Below are positions 27,258-36,355 of a stretch of DNA of 64,000 nt, in pieces. A program made the translations under genes and the position numbers. How positions within the stretch are numbered: position 1 is the stretch's first letter; each line of letters begins with the position of its first letter. The notes beneath the pieces were generated by a model. The model saw only the letters and a list, made by a program, of their open reading frames with translations. It searched no databases and was not told where the DNA came from. Source of the stretch: Arthrobacter gengyunqii (lineage in GTDB: Bacteria; Actinomycetota; Actinomycetes; Actinomycetales; Micrococcaceae); contig NZ_CP095461.1 in NCBI RefSeq assembly GCF_023022985.1, positions 496,001-560,000 of the forward strand, in the 5' to 3' direction.

Positions 27258-27641
27258 GTGCCCATCGGCAAGGTCAAGTGGTTCGACACTGGTAAAGGTT
27301 TTGGGTTTCTGGCCACGGACGAGGGTCAGGAAGTATTCCTTCATGCCTCGGCACTTCCGGCGGGCGTCACTGAGGTGAAGCCCGGTACCCGCATGGAGTT
27401 CGGCGTGGCCGACGGCCGTCGTGGACCGCAGGCGCTCTCGGCGCGGATCTTGGAAGCTCCGCCGTCGGTGGCGCGGGCCACGCGCAAGAGCGCGGATGAC
27501 ATGGCAGTCATTACGGAAGACCTTATTAAACTGTTGGATGCAGTCTCGAACGGCCTGCGCAAAGGCCGGTATCCGGACAAGAAGCATGCCACCAAGGTGG
27601 CGGCCGTTCTGCGTGCCGTCGCCGATGATCTGGACGTATAA
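27258..27641 (+). CDS. Long cold-shock domain protein (CspB/Rv0871 type)
   Basis: A 127-residue protein: an N-terminal cold-shock domain (residues 1-66; KWFDTGKGFGFLAT as RNP1, EVFLHASAL as RNP2) and a C-terminal helical extension of about 60 residues absent in CspA. This two-part architecture is typical of an actinobacterial CspB group including mycobacterial Rv0871. RNP2 has Leu-His-Ala in place of Val-His-Phe, so the nucleic-acid surface is divergent. GTG start with GAGG and 7-base spacing. The DUF3027 gene follows after 14 bases. Confidence 0.92.
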   Translation: MPIGKVKWFDTGKGFGFLATDEGQEVFLHASALPAGVTEVKPGTRMEFGVADGRRGPQALSARILEAPPSVARATRKSADDMAVITEDLIKLLDAVSNGLRKGRYPDKKHATKVAAVLRAVADDLDV

Positions 27642-27655
27642 GGCGGAACAGCTGC

Positions 27656-28225
27656 ATGAGCATGAGCGCAACAGAATCTTCCGAATCGGTTTCCGGGGCT
27701 CCTGCCGCCGAGGCGGAGTCCCCTGCCAAGGCACCCCGCCGCGTGCGGCGGCCGTCCAAGCCTGACGCTGTTCTGGCGGCTGCGGTGGAAACGGCCCGTG
27801 CCGGCCTCCTCGAAGTTGTTCCGGCAGAGCAGATCGGTACCTATATTGGAGCCTTTCCCGACGCCGAACGCCTGGTAACGCACCGCTTTAAGTCCCTGCG
27901 CCCCGGGTACAACGGCTGGCACTGGTACGCCACGGTGGCGCGGGTTCCGCGGGGCAAGGTGGCCACGGTCTGCGAGGTGGGGCTGCTGCCCTCGGAAAAC
28001 GCCGTCCTTGCTCCGGAGTGGCTGCCGTGGTCCGAGCGGCTGCGTCCGGAAGACGTTGCCGCCGAGGAAGCCGCCAAGGCGCAGGAACGCGCACTGTCCG
28101 ACGACGATGAAGCCGCCGATCAGGCTCAGACAGGACAGGATCAGACGGAACAGGATGAGGCAGCGCAGGATGAAGCTGCCGAAAGTTCTTCAGATCCTCA
28201 GACAGGTGCGCAGGAGGATCGTTAA
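27656..28225 (+). CDS. DUF3027 protein
   Basis: A 189-residue actinobacterial protein of unknown function. The conserved core is at about 60-135 (VTHRFKSLRPGYNGWHWYAT, VCEVGLLP, LAPEWLPWSERLRPED). The N-terminal 35 residues and the C-terminal 50 residues are low-complexity; the latter is very acidic and Gln-rich. The gene sits between a cold-shock gene (14 bases) and an MFS exporter (54 bases), likely one operon. Confidence 0.9.
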   Translation: MSMSATESSESVSGAPAAEAESPAKAPRRVRRPSKPDAVLAAAVETARAGLLEVVPAEQIGTYIGAFPDAERLVTHRFKSLRPGYNGWHWYATVARVPRGKVATVCEVGLLPSENAVLAPEWLPWSERLRPEDVAAEEAAKAQERALSDDDEAADQAQTGQDQTEQDEAAQDEAAESSSDPQTGAQEDR

Positions 28226-28279
28226 ACCAGTGGTTCCGGGGGCAGACATCATCACGTTGAAACTGACCGGTGGTGAACT

Positions 28280-29554
28280 GTGTTCCGGTCGCTGAGATTC
28301 TTTAACTACCGCATCTGGTTCCTGGGTGCGCTGGTGTCCAACATCGGTACGTGGATGCAGCGGACAGCCCAGGACTGGCTGGTGTACGACATCCTCACCG
28401 ATCAGGACGCTGCCGCGATGGGCATCGTCATGGCCCTTCAGCTCGGGCCGCAGCTGGTGCTCGCCCCGTGGGCCGGATTAATTGCCGACACGTACAACCG
28501 GCGCAAGGTACTGGTTTTCACCCAAGTGGCCATGGCCGCGCTGGGCCTGGGACTGGGCGTGCTGGTGCTTTCCGGTGCGGCCGAGCTGTGGCATGTCTAT
28601 GCTTTTGCCCTTGCCCTGGGCGTGGTGTCGGCCGTGGACGCTCCGGCGCGCCAGAGCTTTGTGTCGGAAGTCGTGGGTGAAACCGACCTCCCCAACGCCG
28701 TTGCCCTGAACAGTGCCTCTTTTAATGGTGCGCGCATGGTGGGCCCCGCGGCGGCCGGGCTGCTGACTGTTGCCGTTGGCCCCGGCTGGGTTTTCCTGAT
28801 CAACACGCTCACCTTCGCCGCAATGGTCATCGCACTGTTGAAGATGCGCAGCAGCGAACTGCGGGTCCTGCCCAAGGCGCCTCCGGGCAAGGGCCGCATC
28901 AGAGCCGGCCTGCGGTACGTTCGGCTCCGTCCCGACCTGATGATCGTGCTCCTGGCCGTCTTTATTGTCGGGACCTTCGGGCTGAACTTCGCGGTGTTCA
29001 TTGCTGCAATGGCCCGCACCGAATTTGGCCAGGACGCCGGAGTTTTCGGACTGTTGAACTCCGTGATGGCCATTGGATCGGTATGCGGGGCGCTGCTCTC
29101 CGCCCGTCGGGACAAGCCGCGCCTGCGCTTTGTCTTCGGCGCGGCAGGAGCTTTTGGAGCCTCCTGCCTCGTGGCAGCCTCTGCGCCCACCCTCGTGTGG
29201 TTTGCCGTCTCCCTCATCCCGGTGGGACTGTTTGCGCTCACCCTCATGACCAGTGCGAACGCCTACGTGCAAACCACCACTGCGCCGGTGATGCGCGGCC
29301 GGGTGATGGCGCTTTATTTCGCCATCTTCATGGGGGGAACGCCGCTGGGTGCTCCCCTGGTGGGGTGGGTCTCCAACAGCTTCGGGCCTCGCTGGAGCCT
29401 CGGCGTCGCCGCGGCCTCCGGACTCATCACCGCCGTCGTTGGGTTTGTCTGGGCATGGCGTGCACACCACCTGCGGATCCACTATGACCGCACCCTTCCC
29501 CGGCGGCTGCATATGACCACCACTGAAACAGAGCAGGACCCGGGCCTGGTGTAA
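28280..29554 (+). CDS. MFS exporter (MFS_3/DHA3 type)
   Basis: A 424-residue permease with about 12 transmembrane segments. It starts MFRSLRFFNYRIWFLGALVS and has the family phrase SNIGTWMQRTAQDWLVYD and ADTYNRRKVL (the loop 2-3 motif A). It is related to the exporter at 8592 but lacks that protein's C-terminal soluble domain. The GTG start has only a weak ribosome site. The substrate is unknown. Confidence 0.9.
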   Translation: MFRSLRFFNYRIWFLGALVSNIGTWMQRTAQDWLVYDILTDQDAAAMGIVMALQLGPQLVLAPWAGLIADTYNRRKVLVFTQVAMAALGLGLGVLVLSGAAELWHVYAFALALGVVSAVDAPARQSFVSEVVGETDLPNAVALNSASFNGARMVGPAAAGLLTVAVGPGWVFLINTLTFAAMVIALLKMRSSELRVLPKAPPGKGRIRAGLRYVRLRPDLMIVLLAVFIVGTFGLNFAVFIAAMARTEFGQDAGVFGLLNSVMAIGSVCGALLSARRDKPRLRFVFGAAGAFGASCLVAASAPTLVWFAVSLIPVGLFALTLMTSANAYVQTTTAPVMRGRVMALYFAIFMGGTPLGAPLVGWVSNSFGPRWSLGVAAASGLITAVVGFVWAWRAHHLRIHYDRTLPRRLHMTTTETEQDPGLV

Positions 29555-29588
29555 GGCCGCAGGTCCTGCCCCGTGGTGCGTTCGCCGA

Positions 29589-30764
<1,176 letters not shown>

Positions 30765-30946
30765 TCATTCTGCCCCACCGCCCCGGTTCCGGGCCATTTG
30801 TGAACCGGGCAAACGGCCAGTCGGACAGCTGCGGAATTATCTGCCTTGTGACCGAATGAGCTAACGTATTGGCAGTAATCACCTGTGGCGGCGGCGTCCG
30901 CCGTTGTTCTCCTGATCTTCCCTCGAATACATAGGAGCTCCCTGCC

Positions 30947-31645
30947 ATGACGGACCTCATCGATACCACCGAGATGTATCTGCGGACCATCCTGGAGCTT
31001 GAAGAGGAGAACATCGTTGCGCTCCGGGCACGGATCGCCGAACGGCTCCGCCACTCGGGACCGACTGTTTCCCAGACGATCGGCCGGATGGAACGGGACG
31101 GGCTGGTGGTGGTTTCCGGCAACCGGCAGCTTGAGCTGACCGAACTGGGCAGGCGCCGGGCAACGGAAGTAATGCGTAAGCACCGCCTGGCGGAACGGCT
31201 GCTGTCCGACGTGATCGGCTTGGACTGGGCTTACGTGCACGATGAGGCCTGCCGGTGGGAACACGTGATGAGCGAGCGGGTGGAGCGGCGTCTTTATGAG
31301 CTGTTGGGCCGCCCCACGGAATCCCCGTACGGGAATCCCATACCCGGCCTCGAAGAAATTGGCGGCGTGGCCGCCGAACTGTTCCATCAGGGGGTCACCA
31401 ACCTCGTGGCGGCGGTTGCCGCGGTCGAGCCCGGAACCAAGATGCAGCTGGTCCGGCTGGCCGAACCGGTCCAGGTGGAGCCGGAGCTGCTCACCCAGCT
31501 TGATGAGGCCGGGATGCGTCCGGGTGCCGAGATCACTGCGGAGGTGGTTGCAGGCTACATTTCGGTCCGCGTCCCGGGGATTGAAGGCGCCTTGGAGCTC
31601 CCTCCAGAGGTGGCCTCCCACGTGTTTGTGTCCACCGCTGGATAA
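30947..31645 (+). CDS. ideR: DtxR-family iron-dependent repressor (IdeR type)
   Basis: A 232-residue regulator: an N-terminal winged helix (residues about 1-72), a dimerisation/metal domain (73-140) and a C-terminal SH3/FeoA-like domain. All metal ligands of DtxR/IdeR line up at the same numbers: site 2 Met10, Cys102, Glu105, His106; site 1 Glu83, His79, His98. This makes it an iron-sensing IdeR rather than an MntR. An AGGAG lies 9 bases before the ATG. It would repress siderophore and iron-uptake genes and may activate storage genes. A canonical iron box was not recognised elsewhere in the window. Confidence 0.93.
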   Translation: MTDLIDTTEMYLRTILELEEENIVALRARIAERLRHSGPTVSQTIGRMERDGLVVVSGNRQLELTELGRRRATEVMRKHRLAERLLSDVIGLDWAYVHDEACRWEHVMSERVERRLYELLGRPTESPYGNPIPGLEEIGGVAAELFHQGVTNLVAAVAAVEPGTKMQLVRLAEPVQVEPELLTQLDEAGMRPGAEITAEVVAGYISVRVPGIEGALELPPEVASHVFVSTAG

Positions 31646-31719
31646 CGGAATGGTCTCTTTTGGCCTCCTTAACCTATAGTGACTTACTGACGTTGAAATA
31701 ACACCGTTATCCGGGCCTT

Positions 31720-31904
31720 ACGCCGAACCCTGCCACTGGCCCGGAATTGCAGACTTCAGGCAGGGGCGGAGGACCCATCAACTGGCAGCCAAGGCTGCCT
31801 CGGGGTGAAGCCTCCAGCATCAACACAGCGTCCGCACAAGCGGCCGGTGTTGAGTGTGGGGCCGAGTTTTCTCTACTCGAATCCGACAGCTAACTTCGCA
31901 GGCA
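31720..31904 (+). ncRNA. ydaO-type c-di-AMP riboswitch 1, before the M23 gene
   Basis: The leader contains the ydaO/yuaA landmarks in order: CGCCGAA at 31721, CCTGCC pairing with GGCAGG, GGCGGAGGACCCA, TCGGGGTGAAGCC, and the 3' block CGAATCCGACAGCT followed by AACTTCGCAGGC. The terminal GGC pairs with the first GCC to close P1. The M23 gene starts 18 bases after it. A -10-like TATAGT lies upstream at 31675-31680. In this class, c-di-AMP binding usually turns expression off, and targets are cell-wall hydrolases and potassium or osmolyte transporters. Confidence 0.88.
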
Positions 31905-31921
31905 TATGAGAGAGGTATACC

Positions 31922-32692
31922 TTGTCGAAGCATGCTGCCCCGGGCAGGCGCCGCGCGTCCGCCCCGGCTCCGGCTCCACGCCCACGGAACGGCCAGTCCT
32001 CCGGACGCCGTCGTGCGGAAACGAAGAGCCATTCTTTTGGTGACACCGCCCAGAAGGTCGCCATCACCGCCGCAACATCCGGCCTGATTCTCACCGTTGC
32101 AATTCCCACCACCGCCGCAGTCAGCGAGCCTGTGCAGGAGATGCAGCCCGTCGCGGCTGAAGCCCCCGTGGTGTCCGCTGATCCCGATGCAGCCGTTACC
32201 TTCGAGCGCGCCGCCCTGAGCAGTAAATTCGACCCGGAAGCGAAACTTCGCCACGTGGTTGTTGCCTCCGGTTCGGCGATCTCCGCCGGTGCTGCCAAGG
32301 GCACACTGGCCAAACCGCTGGCCGCCGATCTTGTGGAAACCTCGGGCTTCGGCTACCGCGTCAGCCCCATTACGGGCACCGCCGGCGAGATGCACCGCGG
32401 CCAGGACTTCTCGGCTGCCTGCGGAACTGATGTCACCGCAGCCGCATCCGGCACCGTTACCTTCTCGGGATGGCACGCCTACGGCGGAGGCAACCGCGTG
32501 GTCGTGGATCACGGCAATGGCGTGGAAACCACCTACAATCACATGTCCGCCCTGGCCGTGGCTGTGGGGGCCACGGTGGAGCGCGGCGACCTGGTGGGTG
32601 CCAGCGGCACCACGGGTGCCTCCACGGGCTGCCATCTGCACTTTGAGGTCATGGTGAACGGCGAGGTTGTTGACCCGCTGGGCTGGTTGTGA
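31922..32692 (+). CDS. Secreted M23 (LytM) peptidoglycan endopeptidase
   Basis: A 256-residue exported protein. The N-terminal about 45 residues are very basic, followed by a hydrophobic signal segment (about 46-66) ending near TTAAVSEP. The C-terminal LytM domain carries the zinc ligands His158/Asp162 (MHRGQD) and His240 (GCHLHFE), with His207 (YNHMS) as a catalytic residue, so the enzyme looks active. TTG start at 31922 behind GAGAGAGG. The ydaO-type riboswitch directly precedes it; the next gene has its own leader. Confidence 0.92.
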   Translation: MSKHAAPGRRRASAPAPAPRPRNGQSSGRRRAETKSHSFGDTAQKVAITAATSGLILTVAIPTTAAVSEPVQEMQPVAAEAPVVSADPDAAVTFERAALSSKFDPEAKLRHVVVASGSAISAGAAKGTLAKPLAADLVETSGFGYRVSPITGTAGEMHRGQDFSAACGTDVTAAASGTVTFSGWHAYGGGNRVVVDHGNGVETTYNHMSALAVAVGATVERGDLVGASGTTGASTGCHLHFEVMVNGEVVDPLGWL

Positions 32693-32795
32693 CCGCAGGA
32701 TAACCATTTCGTGACCTGAACGTGACATTCCAGAGATGTTGTTGTAAGGTCATCCTCGTGCCTGATCGGCCAAAGATCAGGCACTCTCGAACAGA

Positions 32796-32960
32796 TCGCC
32801 GAGCTCTGCCACTGTTTGAGGTCCGTTCGCAACATCGCATGGCAGAGGCGGGGGAACCACATTCGGGTTTCGCAAGAAGCCCTAGGGGTTAAGTTGCAAG
32901 GCTTCGCAGCCAGCAACCGGGTGACTCCCATCCGAATCCGACAGCTCACCTCGTAGGCAT
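32796..32960 (+). ncRNA. ydaO-type c-di-AMP riboswitch 2, before the C40 pair
   Basis: A second leader with the same landmarks: CGCCGAG (from 32798), GCTCTGCCA pairing with TGGCAGAGGC, GGGGGAACCA, CGGGTGACTCC, and the 3' block CCGAATCCGACAGCT followed by CACCTCGTAGGC. The 3' block is nearly identical to that of riboswitch 1, while the internal stems differ in sequence but keep pairing, which supports an RNA structure. The downstream GTG start is 17 bases after the terminal helix. Confidence 0.9.
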
Positions 32961-32976
32961 TGGGAGAGGCAAACTT

Positions 32977-33819
32977 GTGTCATCAGTAGCTCACGGCCGC
33001 CGTCGCGCGGCCTCCGTCCAGACGAGCCCAATTTCAGCACTATCCCGGGCCGTCACCTCCAACGTTGGAACCATGGGCCGCCAGGCCGCAGTCGTCGTCG
33101 CCGCATCAGGCCTCGTACTGGCCGCTGGTCTTCCCGCCCAGGCAGCCGTCAGCACCGATCGACAGGCCCTCGAAGCCACCGCGCTGAGTGCCGTAACCAC
33201 CACCGGAGCCGTCTCGGTCTCCGCACAGGCACCCTTTGAACTGGCCACGATTGAGCCGGTTTCTGCTGTGTCCGGCGCTGAATACCGCGCTCAGGTTGCA
33301 GCCGAAGAAGCTGCTGCTGCCGCAGCAGCCGTTGCGCAGGAGCAGGCTGCCGTCCAGGCTCAGCAGGCCGCCGCTGTGCAGGCTTCCGCCGCAACGGCGC
33401 AGCAGGCTGTCGCCGTTCAGACCCAGTCAGCAGCCCCGGCCGCAACCACAGTTGCGCCGGCAGTGACCGCCGCACCCCAGGCTTCGGCACCCGCTCCCGC
33501 CCCGGCGGCCAGCGGCGTGGGCGCAGCGCTCGTCGCTTCGGCCTACTCCCAGATCGGCGTCGCCCAGGACTGCACCGCCATGGTGGAGAAGGCCCTGCGC
33601 TCGGTTGGCAAGTCGGTTGGCGACCTCGCCCCCGCACAGTTCTTCGCTTACGGCACGGTTGTGGGCTCGCCCCAGCCCGGCGACCTCGTCATCACCTCCG
33701 GCCACGTAGCGATCTACGTGGGCAACGGCCAGGTCATCAGCGGCGGCTTCGACGGCATGAACACCGTTCTGCACCCGCTGTCCTACCTCGGCGGCGCAAG
33801 CTTCGTCCGCGTCAGCTAA
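32977..33819 (+). CDS. Secreted NlpC/P60-like (C40) protein with Ala/Gln-rich linker, divergent active site
   Basis: A 280-residue exported protein. The N-terminus has a basic stretch, then a signal-like helix (RQAAVVVAASGLVLAAG). Residues about 105-180 form an Ala/Gln/Pro-rich low-complexity linker. The C-terminal about 100 residues resemble NlpC/P60: Cys199 in QDCTAMVEKAL and His243 in SGHVAIYVGNG. The usual Pro-Tyr-x-Trp-Gly-Gly stretch before the Cys is missing, leaving AYSQIGVAQDC, so catalysis is not certain. GTG start with GGGAGAGG upstream. It follows riboswitch 2. Confidence 0.88.
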   Translation: MSSVAHGRRRAASVQTSPISALSRAVTSNVGTMGRQAAVVVAASGLVLAAGLPAQAAVSTDRQALEATALSAVTTTGAVSVSAQAPFELATIEPVSAVSGAEYRAQVAAEEAAAAAAAVAQEQAAVQAQQAAAVQASAATAQQAVAVQTQSAAPAATTVAPAVTAAPQASAPAPAPAASGVGAALVASAYSQIGVAQDCTAMVEKALRSVGKSVGDLAPAQFFAYGTVVGSPQPGDLVITSGHVAIYVGNGQVISGGFDGMNTVLHPLSYLGGASFVRVS

Positions 33820-33851
33820 GACCAGTTGCAGATATCGGAGATCGCACCCGC

Positions 33852-34610
33852 ATGACTTCTACAACTGAGCGCGCCCGGCACCGGGCGCCGGTGGAACGCA
33901 CCGCCCCGCTGAGCGCCCTGGCCCAGGCAGTGTCCGCCAATGCCGGAACCGTCGGACGGCAGGCAGCCGTGGTTGTTGCCGCGTCAGGCCTGGTTCTGAC
34001 CTCCGGCGTTGCGGCCAATGCAACTGGTTCCGACGTTGTCCGCGATGTTCAGACCAGCACGCTGGACCTGAGCGCCGCCGCACAGCTGACGGTTCCGGCA
34101 ACAGCCGAAGTCAGTTTTGACCGTCCGGCCGTGGCCGGCGTCATCGTAGCTCCGGAAGCACCTGAGTTTGCGGTTCAGTCCCAAACGGAAGCCCCGCTTC
34201 AGGACGCTTCGGAGGCCTACACCGCGCAGGCTTCCGTGGCCTCCAACGCCGTCCCGGCGCAGTCCAATGCCCCGGCGGCATCGGGTACGGCAGCCATCAT
34301 TGCAGCAGCTGCCTACGCGCAGCTGGGTGTGTCGCAGGACTGCACCATGCTGGTCACCAACTCGTTGGCGGCCGCGGGCATCAGCTTCCACGACTGGCCT
34401 GCCGGCTACCTGTCCCTGGGCAGCACCGTCAGTGCCTCGCAGGCTGTTCCGGGCGACCTGATCTATTACGCCGACGGCGGCATGGGCATGGCTCACATTG
34501 CTGTGTACATCGGCAACGGCCAGGCCATCCATGGCGGCTTCAACGGCAACTCCACGGTTGTGGCCCCCGCCGAGCTCGGCTCGGGCGGCGTCTACATCCG
34601 GGTTGGCTAG
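33852..34610 (+). CDS. Secreted NlpC/P60-like (C40) protein, paralogue of the upstream gene
   Basis: A 252-residue exported protein sharing with its neighbour the N-terminal RQAAVVVAASGLVL signal region and the shortened active site AYAQLGVSQDC (Cys164), with His215 in MAHIAVYIGNG. The linker (residues about 60-145) is different, Val/Ala/Pro-rich without the Gln repeats. The 32-base gap to the upstream gene has CGGAG and no separate leader, so it is co-transcribed under riboswitch 2. The pair looks like a tandem duplication with linker divergence. Confidence 0.88.
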   Translation: MTSTTERARHRAPVERTAPLSALAQAVSANAGTVGRQAAVVVAASGLVLTSGVAANATGSDVVRDVQTSTLDLSAAAQLTVPATAEVSFDRPAVAGVIVAPEAPEFAVQSQTEAPLQDASEAYTAQASVASNAVPAQSNAPAASGTAAIIAAAAYAQLGVSQDCTMLVTNSLAAAGISFHDWPAGYLSLGSTVSASQAVPGDLIYYADGGMGMAHIAVYIGNGQAIHGGFNGNSTVVAPAELGSGGVYIRVG

Positions 34611-34659
34611 GCTGCGCGCCGCGTACGCAGCCTAACTGCCGGTCCGCCGGCTGCTTGCT

Positions 34660-34693
34660 GTCAAGGGTTTCTCCTTCGGGAGGAACCCTTGAC
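34660..34693 (+). terminator. Terminator hairpin after the hydrolase cluster
   Basis: A 15-base stem (34660-34674 with 34679-34693), with one G-T pair, closes a UUCG tetraloop. It starts 50 bases after the last stop. There is no T-run, but the stable UUCG hairpin likely ends or protects the transcript before the HNH gene. Confidence 0.75.
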
Positions 34694-34831
34694 CCGTTTA
34701 AACCCGCGTCCGGTGCTGGAAATGGCGGAGACCCGGATCGAGGCATACCCTTTCCATAGATCATCTGATGCGCCGTCCCCATCGGCAGGTTTCCTCCCGC
34801 CGATGGACGGCAGGCGAAGAGGAAAACGTGT

Positions 34832-35332
34832 ATGCGCACTCTCGTTCTGAATGCCGGCTATGAGCCGCTGGCCGTCGTGAGCTTCCGCCGGGCACTGGTG
34901 CTGGTATTGGCGGGCAAGGCCAGCGTGGTTGCCGAGGACGGGGATCCCGTGGTGGGACCCACGGAGATCCTGCCCCGGCCGTCCGTGATCCTGCTGCACC
35001 GGTACGTGAAGATTCCCTACCGTGAAGGCACCGCGGCCACGCGGCGCGGCGTCCTGCGGCGGGACGGGCACCAGTGCGCTTACTGCGGCAAGGCAGCGTC
35101 CACGGTGGACCATGTCCTGCCCAAGGCCAGGGGAGGGGCCGACAGCTGGGAAAACATGGTGGCCTGCTGCCTGCGCTGCAACAATGCAAAAGGAGACAGA
35201 ACCTTGCAACAGCTGGGCTGGCAGCTTCGGTTCCTTCCCCAGCCGCCGCGGGGGGCGCGCTGGCAAATCCGCGAACTTGAACGGCCGGCGCCCCAGTGGA
35301 ACCAGTTCCTTGACGCCGGCACGGCAGCGTGA
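34832..35332 (+). CDS. HNH endonuclease domain protein
   Basis: A 166-residue protein. The C-terminal half is a zinc-stabilised HNH domain: CAYC (Cys82, Cys85), the DH pair of TVDHVLPKARGG (His94), Asn108 (WENMV) and CLRC (Cys113, Cys116). The N-terminal half (MRTLVLNAGYEPLAVVSFRR) matches the widespread chromosomal HNH family of Actinobacteria, not a homing enzyme. The function is unknown; a role in DNA repair or processing is guessed. GAGGAAAA precedes the ATG. Its stop overlaps the GTG start of the MobA-like gene by 4 bases (GTGA). Confidence 0.92.
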   Translation: MRTLVLNAGYEPLAVVSFRRALVLVLAGKASVVAEDGDPVVGPTEILPRPSVILLHRYVKIPYREGTAATRRGVLRRDGHQCAYCGKAASTVDHVLPKARGGADSWENMVACCLRCNNAKGDRTLQQLGWQLRFLPQPPRGARWQIRELERPAPQWNQFLDAGTAA

Positions 35333-36030
35333 GGAGCGGGACCGGTCCGGCGGCCGGGGACACCGCATATCAGGCCATTATTCTTGCCGGCGGACGTTCC
35401 TCGCGGCTGGGCGGGACACCCAAGGCCCTGCTGGAATCATCCGGGCGCACGCTCCTGGCAGTGGCGCTTGAGGCAGCATCAGGGGCACGCGCATGCGCCG
35501 TCGCGGGGCCTCCGGAGCTGTCCGCAGCCGTGGAAGCGGCAGGAGTCCCCACACTGCTGGTCCGGGAGGAGCCGCCCTTTTCCGGTCCGGCTGCTGCCGT
35601 GGCGGCAGCGTGGAGCGCTCTGGTGCTGAAGGACAAGGAAGCGGGAAGGCCGCAGCCGGAATGGACTCTGGTCCTGGCCTGCGACATGCCCTTCATCGCA
35701 CAGGCTGTGGCTGCGCTGCTCGCCGAGGCCCGCAGCGTCCAGATCCATCCCCTGCCCCCGTCGCTCCTCTCCTTGGACGAAACCGGAAGGGAACAGCCAT
35801 TGGCTGCCTTGTATCGCACGGAGGCTCTGGCATCCGCCGTCGGCTCGATCGACAGGCCTGACGGACTGGAAAACCTCTCAATGAAGCGGCTCCTTGCTAG
35901 GGTGCAATGGAGGAACGTTGCGGTGCCGCCCAACAGCACGGCGGACATAGACACCTGGGAAGACGCCGGCCGCTGGTCGGTGAAACCCGGAATCGCCGGA
36001 ATCCCGGATGTGCCTGCAACGGAGAATTAG
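35329..36030 (+). CDS. Molybdenum cofactor guanylyltransferase-like protein (MobA family)
   Basis: A 233-residue nucleotidyltransferase. The N-terminal NTP-binding loop ILAGGRSSRLGGTPK at about 21-35 and the Mg-binding Asp in VLACDMPFI fit the MobA/MocA fold. It would add GMP (or CMP) to molybdopterin. The context (DUF6457, MoeA, FdhD downstream) supports molybdenum-cofactor work. GTG start overlapping the HNH stop. Confidence 0.88.
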   Translation: MRSGTGPAAGDTAYQAIILAGGRSSRLGGTPKALLESSGRTLLAVALEAASGARACAVAGPPELSAAVEAAGVPTLLVREEPPFSGPAAAVAAAWSALVLKDKEAGRPQPEWTLVLACDMPFIAQAVAALLAEARSVQIHPLPPSLLSLDETGREQPLAALYRTEALASAVGSIDRPDGLENLSMKRLLARVQWRNVAVPPNSTADIDTWEDAGRWSVKPGIAGIPDVPATEN

Positions 36031-36064
36031 GGCGTGTATTTCAGCGCCGGTGAAGGAGCAGGGA

Positions 36065-36355
36065 ATGGCAAGCCAGGAAGAGGAACTCGAGGCGTGGTGC
36101 GGCAGGCTGCTTCGCGCATTGGAGCTTGAAGGAACGCCGGTGGACGTCAGCGCAGTGTTGCAGCTGGCCTCCGTTGCGGCGCACACGGTGGTCCGCCCCG
36201 CAGCGCCGGTAACCACGTTTGTCGCCGGATTTGCGGCAGGCCTCGCGGCAGGAAGCGGCCAGGCGAACGACGCCGTGGCCATGGGCGCGGCGATGCGTGT
36301 GGCCACCCGCGAATGCAAGAACTACGGCGAAACCGGAGACATTGATGACCACTGA
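36065..36355 (+). CDS. DUF6457 protein, molybdenum-cofactor-locus helical protein
   Basis: A 96-residue helical protein of unknown function, DUF6457. The conserved part is VLQLASVAAHTVVRPAAPVT followed by an Ala/Gly-rich helix (FVAGFAAGLAAG). I chose the ATG at 36065 with AAGGAG 6 bases upstream; the frame is open back to 36008 without a good start. The family is found beside mobA and moeA genes, sometimes fused to MobA. The stop overlaps the moeA start. Confidence 0.85.
   Translation: MASQEEELEAWCGRLLRALELEGTPVDVSAVLQLASVAAHTVVRPAAPVTTFVAGFAAGLAAGSGQANDAVAMGAAMRVATRECKNYGETGDIDDH

Noticed and set aside
34832..35332. Homing endonuclease or mobile element
   Set aside because: The HNH protein belongs to a widespread single-copy chromosomal type, with no intron, intein, inverted repeats or target duplication visible.
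36219..36344. Longer MoeA start
   Set aside because: The extra 42 residues are an out-of-frame reading of DUF6457 and have no similarity to MoeA; the ATG at 36345 has a ribosome site.
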